A DNA stretch of 36,423 bases, from the IMG/VR virus record IMGVR_UViG_3300009183_000028, positions 1 through 36,423 of that record. One strand, 5' to 3'. Source of the stretch: a virus. Below the pieces are notes generated by a model. The model was not told where the DNA came from. It did no database searches and saw nothing but the letters and a program-made list of their open reading frames with translations. Positions 7,998 through 13,881 of this stretch are shown in pieces. Each line of letters starts with the position of its first letter. Within the stretch, counting starts at the first letter, position 1. A program made the translations under genes and the position numbers.

Positions 7998-8300
7998 ATG
8001 CTTGAAAAAGAAATCGAAAAATACTTCTGTTGGACTGTGGAGCGCATGGGTGGCAAGACGTGGAAGTTCACGTCACCGGGGCGCAAAGGCGTGGCTGACA
8101 GGATCGCTTGTTTGCCTGATGGCACTACATGGTTTGTGGAGTTGAAGACCAAGGGTGGCAGGCTGAGTGAGTTGCAGAAAATTTTTATGTCGGATATGGC
8201 GTTGCTGAATCAGCGCTATGCGTGTTTATGGACTAAGGAGCAGGTGAACGAATGGATTACAAAACAAAACGAATTGACAAACAAACAGCCAAAGCAGTAA
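7998..8300 (+). CDS. VRR-NUC domain nuclease, 100 aa
   Basis: A stand-alone VRR-NUC, the PD-(D/E)XK nuclease family found in phage replication modules next to SNF2 helicases. Visible motifs are GVADRI (D34), the E-x-K pair in FVELKTKGG (E48, K50) and Q60 in SELQ, the normal catalytic layout. The family acts as a structure-specific, Holliday-junction-type nuclease. No ribosome site precedes the ATG (aaactttttgac), so the mRNA may be leaderless. It overlaps the Mom-like gene by 49 nt. Confidence 0.9.
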   Translation: MLEKEIEKYFCWTVERMGGKTWKFTSPGRKGVADRIACLPDGTTWFVELKTKGGRLSELQKIFMSDMALLNQRYACLWTKEQVNEWITKQNELTNKQPKQ

Positions 8301-8908
8301 TAGAAGCAATGCATTACAGAAAAACACTTGGTGTATTTTGGGAAGCGTTTGGCTTGTACGAAGACGACAAATTGATGGGCGTTGTTTGCTACGGTCAGCC
8401 TTCTGCGCCTATACAAAAACACGCGTTTGCAAATCGTGATTTTAGATTGTATGAACTTACGCGTTTGGTCATAGATGGCGGCAACAAAAATTGCGCGTCT
8501 ATGCTCATAGCCGACTCGCTAAAGTTGTTGAATGAACAACCGTCTGCTGTGATCAGTTACGCAGACAGCGCGTTAGGGCATGTCGGCATTGTTTACCAAG
8601 CGTCTAATTGGTTGTACACGGGCGCAACAACATCGCACGATAAGTTATACATGGTCGATGGAAAGGCGTTGCACCCTATGACGTTGCGCGATCAGTTTGG
8701 CGTTACCAATCCGACGGTGTGGGCCAAAGAAAACAACATCATTACGGTCAAGCCATCGCCTAAACACCGTTATTTTTATTTCAACGGCAACAAACGCCAA
8801 CGCAAGCACATGCTTTCTAAACTGGCGTATCCCTTGGTAAACGAATACCCCAAAGCGCCTAAGACGTATTACACAGTTGTAGGGAAGTGTAATGACGCTA
8901 TCGCTTAG
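8252..8908 (+). CDS. Mom-like DNA adenine modification enzyme (GNAT-like)
   Basis: This 218-aa protein resembles phage Mu Mom, which converts adenine to N6-carbamoylmethyl-adenine and protects phage DNA from restriction. Shared landmarks in order: H21-Y22 (MHYRKTLGVF), a strand ending in CYGQP (46-50), YELTRLVI with R71, ASMLIADSLKLL (82-93), SYAD with D105, and GHVGIVYQASNWLYTG with Y115 (109-124). These parallel the HY, Arg, Asp and Tyr residues considered important in Mom. Start at 8252 has AAGGAG 11 nt upstream. It lies between VRR-NUC and an SNF2 helicase, with a 17-nt overlap into the helicase gene. The family is fairly secure; the chemistry in this phage is inferred. Confidence 0.8.
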   Translation: MDYKTKRIDKQTAKAVIEAMHYRKTLGVFWEAFGLYEDDKLMGVVCYGQPSAPIQKHAFANRDFRLYELTRLVIDGGNKNCASMLIADSLKLLNEQPSAVISYADSALGHVGIVYQASNWLYTGATTSHDKLYMVDGKALHPMTLRDQFGVTNPTVWAKENNIITVKPSPKHRYFYFNGNKRQRKHMLSKLAYPLVNEYPKAPKTYYTVVGKCNDAIA

Positions 8909-10247
8909 ACCCTACCAAGAAGAAGCCGCTGACTTCTTGTTTGAGCACGACCGCGCCATGGTGCTGGCCCCGGTGGGTGCTGGCAAGACAGCGATCACGC
9001 TGACGGCCATGGACGCCATGATCAAAGACGGCCACGTCAAGCGCTGGTTGGTGGTTGCGCCCAAGCGCGTCTGTACCGACGTGTGGCCCATCGAAGCCGC
9101 CAAGTGGAGCAAGCACTTGAAGCTGGCCATTGCGGTGGGCACACCCAAGCAGCGCAACGATGCGTTCAACAGCGATGCCAACGTCATCGTCATCAACTAC
9201 GACAACTTGCAGTGGTTGGCCGATGTGTGTGGTGTAACAGGCGATAACTTGCTTGTAGACGGATTGGTGTTTGATGAGCTCACCAAACTGAAGAACCCAT
9301 CAGGCGCACGCTTCAAAGCGTTTGACAAGATCATCAAAGACGTGCGCATTCGCTGGGGCTTGACCGGGTCGTTTACCAGCAACGGCTTGGAGGACGTGTT
9401 CGGCCAGTGCAAGATCATTGACCTGAGTCTGCTGGGCCGCTCCAAAGGCGCGTTCATGCAGCAGTACTTCGTGCTGATCAACAAGGAGTTTGGCGAGTGG
9501 GCGCCACGGGTTGGCTCGCTGGCCAAGGTCATGGACAAGATCAAGCCGGCGACGTTTGTATTGGAGCCAGGCGAATACAAGGACAAGCTGCCCCCGCTCA
9601 ATGTGGTCGAGGTGCGCTGCGACCTGAGCGACCGCAAGCCGTATGAAAAGATGAAGGCCGACTTCGTGGTGGAGTTCCCCGACGCCAAGGCCATTGCGGC
9701 CAACGGGGGTGTCGTGACCGGCAAGCTGCAACAAATGGCCAGCGGGTTTGTGTACGACACGCGAAAGCAAGCCTCCGAAACACCCGGTAGATTCATTGTC
9801 ACACAGACGCCGGTGTGGTTTAGCCCACACAAATTTGACCGCTTGGAGGAATTGCTTGATGAGAACCAGCACGCAAATACCATCATTGTTTACCAGTACC
9901 AAGAAGAGCTCGCCGAGCTCAAGCGCCGCTTCAACCCCACGACTCTTGATGACGACCGAGCCATCGAGCGATGGAATGCTGGACAAGTCAGGCTACTGGC
10001 CGTCCATCCAAAATCAGCCGGTCACGGGCTCAACCTACAGAACGGCGGGTGTCACATGGTGTTTCTGTCATTGCCGTGGAGTCTGGAGTTATACGAACAA
10101 ACAATTGGTCGTTTGCACCGCTCGGGGCAAGCGCACGCTGTGTGGTGCTACGTGATGCTGACCAACAAAACGGTTGACGAGAAAATTTTTGTCGCCTTGC
10201 ATGACAAGCGGGCGGTGTCGGATATTGCCATGGAAGAACTGAAATGA
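8892..10247 (+). CDS. SNF2/DEAD-type superfamily 2 helicase
   Basis: This 451-aa protein has the SF2 motifs: Q-like region RPYQEEA (6-12), Walker A APVGAGKTA (26-34), motif Ia VVAPKRV, Walker B VFDELTK (D128-E129), motif III GLTGSFTSN (about 156-164) and, near the C-terminus, AGHGLNLQNG and QTIGRLHRSGQ (motifs V and VI). This is the compact HepA/SNF2-like helicase that accompanies VRR-NUC and PolA in many phages. It probably remodels forks or recombination intermediates. Its stop overlaps the next start (ATGA). Confidence 0.95.
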   Translation: MTLSLRPYQEEAADFLFEHDRAMVLAPVGAGKTAITLTAMDAMIKDGHVKRWLVVAPKRVCTDVWPIEAAKWSKHLKLAIAVGTPKQRNDAFNSDANVIVINYDNLQWLADVCGVTGDNLLVDGLVFDELTKLKNPSGARFKAFDKIIKDVRIRWGLTGSFTSNGLEDVFGQCKIIDLSLLGRSKGAFMQQYFVLINKEFGEWAPRVGSLAKVMDKIKPATFVLEPGEYKDKLPPLNVVEVRCDLSDRKPYEKMKADFVVEFPDAKAIAANGGVVTGKLQQMASGFVYDTRKQASETPGRFIVTQTPVWFSPHKFDRLEELLDENQHANTIIVYQYQEELAELKRRFNPTTLDDDRAIERWNAGQVRLLAVHPKSAGHGLNLQNGGCHMVFLSLPWSLELYEQTIGRLHRSGQAHAVWCYVMLTNKTVDEKIFVALHDKRAVSDIAMEELK

Positions 10248-10414
10248 AACGACTAGAAGCCTTAAGGAAAGCGCAACTCAAAGCGGCGCGATCCATACTG
10301 AAAATTCACCGCAAGGACTTTAACGCTGCCGAGCGGACGTTACAGCACACACTTGACTTGATAGCTAAACTGGAGGAAAAAATTGGAAATCACTTGGCGA
10401 AAACTGAACGCTGA
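10244..10414 (+). CDS. Hypothetical 56-aa coiled-coil protein
   Basis: A basic, highly helical product (MKRLEALRKAQLKAARSILK), probably a coiled coil along its full length. It starts within the helicase stop (ATGA) and overlaps the next gene by 32 nt. Function unknown; it is the first of eight small genes that follow the helicase. Confidence 0.6.
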   Translation: MKRLEALRKAQLKAARSILKIHRKDFNAAERTLQHTLDLIAKLEEKIGNHLAKTER

Positions 10415-10574
10415 ACTCAAGACTTTGGATGAAGCCAAGGTGCTTGAGATGCTGCTGGCCGAACGACGGTCAGCCAAACGAGTGTCTGTGCTGGAGCGAC
10501 TGCACCAGCGTTACACGGCCTTGCGGGCATCCCGCGAGCGGATTGAAATCTTACAGGAGGCAAGACGACCATGA
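10383..10574 (+). CDS. Hypothetical 63-aa helical protein (TTG start)
   Basis: The reading frame opens with TTG at 10383, supported by GGAGG six nt upstream and by lack of a suitable ATG. The product (starts MEITWRKLNAEL) is rich in Leu, Glu and Arg and should form an antiparallel helical hairpin. It overlaps both neighbours. No family recognised. Confidence 0.65.
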   Translation: MEITWRKLNAELKTLDEAKVLEMLLAERRSAKRVSVLERLHQRYTALRASRERIEILQEARRP

Positions 10575-10765
10575 GCGATTGGACACCACCCCCCGGCACC
10601 AAGGTCACCCGACCATGGATAAATGTAGACCACCCACGTTACAAGTGGACGACAGGCGCTGACGTGCAGGCGACTTGGCGCAAGCAAGGCTGGGTAGCAC
10701 CCAGCGCGAGCCTGCCCCCGCCCCCGCCTGAGAAGGTGATTGAGCCCTTGCGCCGGGTGAGGTAA
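10571..10765 (+). CDS. Hypothetical 64-aa Pro-rich protein
   Basis: Starts MSDWTPPPGTKVTRPWINV and has a Pro run (LPPPPPEKV) before a basic C-terminus. An ideal ribosome site (AGGAGG, about 10 nt upstream) and a 4-nt overlap with the previous stop support it. No family recognised. Confidence 0.65.
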   Translation: MSDWTPPPGTKVTRPWINVDHPRYKWTTGADVQATWRKQGWVAPSASLPPPPPEKVIEPLRRVR

Positions 10766-10768
10766 GCC

Positions 10769-10927
10769 ATGCCCAGACCAAAAAGTGAAATAACCGACGT
10801 GACCAAGACCGTCAGCGCCCGGTTGATCCCGGCCCATTACGTCGAGTGGAAGCGCTTGGGCGGCATCAAGTGGCTGCGCCAGCAGCTCTCGCAAAGCCTT
10901 AAGGAGCAACGCGATGCCCGCATTTGA
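10769..10927 (+). CDS. Hypothetical 52-aa basic protein, possible ribbon-helix-helix
   Basis: The product (starts MPRPKSEITD) has a short strand segment TVSARLIPAHYVEWKRL followed by a helix GGIKWLRQQLSQSLKEQ. This order resembles a short ribbon-helix-helix DNA-binding protein, as in Arc/CopG-type regulators. The fold call is visual only. It overlaps the next gene by 14 nt. Confidence 0.55.
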   Translation: MPRPKSEITDVTKTVSARLIPAHYVEWKRLGGIKWLRQQLSQSLKEQRDARI

Positions 10928-11063
10928 CACATGGAGCCAAGAGAACCTGGCCAAGTTTGCTGCTGAAGCCTACGCCAAGATGCAAGAGCAAGACGACCGC
11001 ATCCAGCACTTGCAAAACGATTTGAAAGATGCCATCAACGCATACCGGGAGTTACTGAAATGA
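10914..11063 (+). CDS. Hypothetical 49-aa coiled-coil protein
   Basis: Starts MPAFDTWSQENLAKFA and continues as one predicted amphipathic helix with heptad-like spacing (MQEQDDRIQHLQNDLKDAINAY). Preceded by AAGGAG (in taaggagcaacgcgatg), which fixes the start at 10914. It ends in a stop overlapping the next ATG. Function unknown. Confidence 0.6.
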   Translation: MPAFDTWSQENLAKFAAEAYAKMQEQDDRIQHLQNDLKDAINAYRELLK

Positions 11064-11215
11064 AAGACCCACAGGACTGCACTTACCCACAAGAGGCGCT
11101 GTGTTTGCACGAATGCAAACAGGCTTGCCAGAAGCGCTCTGGCTGGCGCAAGAAACAAATTGACGATGCCGAAGAAGAGGCGTGGAAAGAACTGGAGAAG
11201 AAAAATGGACAGTGA
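11060..11215 (+). CDS. Hypothetical 51-aa Cys-rich protein
   Basis: Four cysteines (CTYPQEALCLHECKQACQK, residues 7-23) in the N-terminal half could bind one zinc ion or form disulfides. The C-terminus is a charged helix. ATGA overlap with the preceding gene supports translation. No family recognised. Confidence 0.6.
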   Translation: MKDPQDCTYPQEALCLHECKQACQKRSGWRKKQIDDAEEEAWKELEKKNGQ

Positions 11216-11411
11216 TCAGAAATTTATTGGTGGCATGGTTACGTTGCTGTTGATGGTGCTAATCGTGTGCGCAACCCTGACGGGTTACAACAAGCTCGAC
11301 AAGTGGGACAGGGCCGTCACCAACGGCGCTGATCCTATGGTGACCACTTGCGCCTTGTACCAAGACACCAACTTGGCCATTTGCACAATCTTGGCACAGG
11401 GGCGCAAATGA
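11205..11411 (+). CDS. Small single-pass membrane protein, 68 aa
   Basis: One strong transmembrane helix (about residues 10-27, GMVTLLLMVLIVCATLTG) with a short charged N-terminus and a soluble domain holding two cysteines. ATG at 11205 is preferred over an in-frame TTG at 11160 because GGAG lies about 8 nt upstream of it. Membrane protein of unknown role in the middle operon. Confidence 0.6.
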   Translation: MDSDQKFIGGMVTLLLMVLIVCATLTGYNKLDKWDRAVTNGADPMVTTCALYQDTNLAICTILAQGRK

Positions 11412-11755
11412 CACACGAAAAATTATTTAAGCTGGCGCTTGAGGCGCTGGAGGCACACGCAGATATTGGCATCAAGTCAGATAAAGCCATCACCGCACTT
11501 AAAGAACGATTGGCACAGCCAGAGCAAGAGCAACAAATTGAAACTCTAAAACGCTGTTTGTTTCAGATGCAAGAGGCGGCAAAAGATTTGGTTGAACAAG
11601 CAAAATCTTTGCCCCCACCACAGCGCACATGGGTAGGGCTGATGCGTGGCGTTCGTGTTGAAGGCGACGCTGTAGTCATAAGAGTCCATGGCGGTAACGA
11701 TGAAGCACGAGCGTTGTGCGGCGAACTTATCAACGAGATGGAGAAGAACACATGA
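11408..11755 (+). CDS. Hypothetical 115-aa protein
   Basis: Starts MTHEKLFKLALEALEAHADI, overlapping the previous stop (ATGA). The first two thirds are helical with a central coiled coil (EQEQQIETLKRCLFQMQEAAKDLVEQ). The C-terminal part (RGVRVEGDAVVIRVHGGNDEARALCGELI) looks like a small beta-alpha unit. An in-frame start further upstream, inside the membrane-protein gene, is less likely. Function unknown. Confidence 0.65.
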   Translation: MTHEKLFKLALEALEAHADIGIKSDKAITALKERLAQPEQEQQIETLKRCLFQMQEAAKDLVEQAKSLPPPQRTWVGLMRGVRVEGDAVVIRVHGGNDEARALCGELINEMEKNT

Positions 11756-11847
11756 TCGGGCTATTCCTAATCCTGTGTCTGGGCGCGGCCATCACGATCA
11801 TGGCTGGGTGGCTATTCGTTCAGATTCTGCTATGGACTGAGGAATAG
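11752..11847 (+). CDS. Tiny membrane peptide, 31 aa
   Basis: A 31-residue peptide made mostly of one transmembrane helix (MIGLFLILCLGAAITIMAGW). It starts inside the previous stop (ATGA) and runs 18 nt into the convergent endolysin gene. As the last gene of the plus-strand operon it could be a second holin-like peptide, but this is a guess. Confidence 0.45.
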   Translation: MIGLFLILCLGAAITIMAGWLFVQILLWTEE

Positions 11848-12309
11848 CGCCCGTTCATCTTGCCGGCGTTTGACAAGACCCGGCAAGACTTTGCCCCCTG
11901 CCATACAGTATTTTAAGAATTCCTCACCAGCGCCCGCTTTATCGCCGCGAAGCAGCTTTTGACGAAGCGTTGAACGCTGGAGTGTTCCCAAACCGACGTT
12001 GAAACTAAAACTAACAAGGCCGTCAAACATGCCTTGTGAAAGAACGACAGGGCAAAAAGAAAGCACGCCGCGTTCAAAGCGCTGCAAGTCGAATTTAAGG
12101 ATTGCATCTACTTCATCCTTTGAAAAAGCCCGGTTGTCTTGCGGGCGCAAGGCGAACCCATCACGCTGGTCTATGGGTAGCTTGCCCTGTTCGGGGTACA
12201 AAACGTGGCCCACGCCGACAGTCCAAAGCCGCGCTGGGCATCGGTACGGTTTGTACCTGATGCCTTCGTGGTGGCAAATGACCTTGATGGCCTGTTGACT
12301 GACGTTCAT
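11830..12309 (-). CDS. Endolysin, GH24 lysozyme (muramidase)
   Basis: A 159-aa T4/P22-type lysozyme that cleaves the MurNAc-GlcNAc bond of peptidoglycan. The catalytic region reads HHEGIRYKPYRCPARLWTVG and then VGH. E15 is the acid and T30 corresponds to the T4 Thr26 position. Position 24, the T4 Asp20 equivalent, is Cys, a replacement already known in the E-8aa-D/C-5aa-T triad of phage lysozymes. No signal peptide or SAR segment is seen, so it should need the holin. It overlaps the upstream holin-like gene by 4 nt. Confidence 0.93.
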   Translation of the reverse strand: MNVSQQAIKVICHHEGIRYKPYRCPARLWTVGVGHVLYPEQGKLPIDQRDGFALRPQDNRAFSKDEVDAILKFDLQRFERGVLSFCPVVLSQGMFDGLVSFSFNVGLGTLQRSTLRQKLLRGDKAGAGEEFLKYCMAGGKVLPGLVKRRQDERALFLSP

Positions 12310-12809
12310 TTTTTAAATGCTTGGCCACCAAACCAAAACGATACGATGCACGACCAGATGATCTGGGTTTCATCGTCCCAAAGCTGGTCCAGCGCCACGA
12401 CAAAATCCACGCCCGTGTGCCATGCGTAGTAGAAGCCAAACACCTCAACAAACATGAACATTAGGAACATGCCGTAAGTGATGACGCTACGGGTAGCCGC
12501 TCTCATGTTGATGACCCAAGTGCTGGCCCCTTGACCCAAGGCTATGTCGTGCGCATAGAGCGCCTGGCGCTCCTGCATGGCCGTCTGGGCGTTGGTCACA
12601 TCTGCGTTGATCTGAATCTGCTCGGTCTGGATGTGTTCTATGCGCTCTTGCGCTTCTAGGCCAGCCTTTTTGAGGGTCAGTTCCCGCTCGGTTTGCATGG
12701 CGGCAAGGGCAAGCTCATGCTTCTTGTCGGCGTGGTCTTGGAAAAGCTCAAGGATTTTTGGGAGTCCCCCCATCAGGAAACTGATGAGGCTCGAGAACAG
12801 GGTTAGCAT
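12306..12809 (-). CDS. Holin-like membrane protein with coiled-coil, 168 aa
   Basis: The product starts MLTLFSSLISFLMGGLPKIL (amphipathic or membrane-associated N-terminus). A long helical stretch follows (about residues 20-95), then a hydrophobic segment (ITYGMFLMFMFVEVFGFYYA) and a second at the C-terminus (IIWSCIVSFWFGG). Three membrane-associated segments next to an endolysin suggest a holin of the GTA/3-TM type. I chose ATG 12809 over a start 35 codons earlier because GGAAG precedes it. The holin role is inferred from position. Confidence 0.65.
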   Translation of the reverse strand: MLTLFSSLISFLMGGLPKILELFQDHADKKHELALAAMQTERELTLKKAGLEAQERIEHIQTEQIQINADVTNAQTAMQERQALYAHDIALGQGASTWVINMRAATRSVITYGMFLMFMFVEVFGFYYAWHTGVDFVVALDQLWDDETQIIWSCIVSFWFGGQAFKK

Positions 12810-12975
12810 TTTTCTTCCTTTCGTCTTCAAGTTGTTTACGCAAGCGCTCCATGCGCTCGATCTGGGCTTTGCTTTCTTTTTGCGTGGCCAACGTGTCGTA
12901 GTAGATGCTGCCAATTAAGGGAAGCATCAACAGAAACACCAAGACCATGGCAATCAGCGCGATTAAAAACCCCAT
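12748..12975 (-). CDS. Probable inner-membrane spanin-like protein, 75 aa
   Basis: An N-terminal transmembrane segment (MGFLIALIAMVLVFLLMLPL) is followed by a charged coiled coil (ATQKESKAQIERMERLRKQLEDERKKN) and a Pro-containing tail. This is the layout of an i-spanin. The start at 12975 (GGAAGG just upstream) is preferred over a longer frame from 13098. It overlaps the holin-like gene by 62 nt, and embedded genes are common for spanins. I did not find a separate lipobox o-spanin. Confidence 0.5.
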   Translation of the reverse strand: MGFLIALIAMVLVFLLMLPLIGSIYYDTLATQKESKAQIERMERLRKQLEDERKKNANPVLEPHQFPDGGTPKNP

Positions 12976-13655
12976 CTTACCTTCCGATCCAATATCAGTA
13001 GGCTGAAGAACAGGGTCAGATAAAGCAGAAACGCTATACAGACTACGGCGTAAATAGCTTTGTCCTGTATCGCGCTTATTACCCTTCTGCGTTGCCATGC
13101 AACTTCCCGTTCACGCGCTTCTTGCGCCAGCCGCGCTTGCTCTTGTTCCTCAATAATCTGCATCCGCATTTTATTGACCCGTGTGTATAAGTTGCCCAGT
13201 TCTGGCGGGCTTTGATACACCATGATCTCACGAATTTCTTTCGCCAGCTTTTCAAACTGTGTTTTGGCCAGCTCCCGGTTTAGCGCCGCCTCCATGATAT
13301 TTTGACTTGGGTCATAAACAGTTTTAGACTTTTCTTCTTCTTCACGAATGTGGTCTGCAAGCTGCTGCTGAACCTTGAAGAACTGGCCAAGATTCGACGC
13401 CAGGTCAGCCACAACCGCATGTTCATCCCAAACTGGGGCGTCATCCTTTTTCGGCTTGGGCGCAGTTGCGGCGGCGGGTTTCTTTCGTTTGAAGAATCCA
13501 AAAAAACCTCCGACTTCTTCTGCTATTGCTTGGACTTCTTTGGCCGTCTTTTTAGCCTCGGCGACGGTCCCCTTAACTTCTTTGTAAAGGTCGCACCCTT
13601 TGCGAATTGCCGCCACGCATGAATTTGCTAACGCCAGCAGAGTTAGCGGGTCCAC
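12963..13655 (-). CDS. Hypothetical membrane-anchored 230-aa protein
   Basis: Starts MDPLTLLALANSCVAAIRKG. A helical N-terminal third includes a Gly-Phe stretch (EEVGGFFGFFKRKKP), followed by a Lys-Pro linker, long coiled coils (about residues 85-190) and one C-terminal transmembrane helix (AIYAVVCIAFLLYLTLFFSLLIL). It sits between the ejection genes and the lysis cassette. It could belong to either: a lysis accessory factor or a virion protein. No family recognised. Confidence 0.65.
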   Translation of the reverse strand: MDPLTLLALANSCVAAIRKGCDLYKEVKGTVAEAKKTAKEVQAIAEEVGGFFGFFKRKKPAAATAPKPKKDDAPVWDEHAVVADLASNLGQFFKVQQQLADHIREEEEKSKTVYDPSQNIMEAALNRELAKTQFEKLAKEIREIMVYQSPPELGNLYTRVNKMRMQIIEEQEQARLAQEAREREVAWQRRRVISAIQDKAIYAVVCIAFLLYLTLFFSLLILDRKVRWGF

Positions 13656-13656
13656 C

Positions 13657-13881
13657 TCACTTGTCAGCCTTGTTGTCGAGCTTGTCGAAAATCTTGCCCA
13701 ACATGTCGCGGATGTCGCGGATGTCGGCTTTGTAGTCGTCTTTGCTTATGTAGTTATGCGGCATGTTGCGCACGTCGCCGTCCAGCCGGTCGATGGCGAT
13801 GTAGATGCGGTTGAGCGTCCACCCGCCGAAGAACCCGGCGGTGGCCACGGCGATGTTGAAGAGTACTTGGTAGTCCATCAT
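13657..13881 (-). CDS. Small membrane protein with coiled coil, 74 aa
   Basis: An N-terminal hydrophobic segment (VLFNIAVATAGFFGGWTLN) is followed by a charged helical tail (DDYKADIRDIRDMLGKIFDKLDNK). Such proteins occur at the ejection/lysis boundary in many podophages, and some are called holin-like. It overlaps the previous stop in an ATGA arrangement. Confidence 0.6.
   Translation of the reverse strand: MMDYQVLFNIAVATAGFFGGWTLNRIYIAIDRLDGDVRNMPHNYISKDDYKADIRDIRDMLGKIFDKLDNKADK

Noticed and set aside
10030-10954. Minus-strand frames under the small middle genes
   Set aside because: The plus-strand frames have ribosome sites and overlapping starts and stops; the minus ones do not.
11859-11887. 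8-bp hairpin CTTGCCGG/CCGGCAAG near the convergent operon ends, as a bidirectional terminator
   Set aside because: It lies within the endolysin coding region and has no T-run on either side. It may still hinder read-through but is not called.
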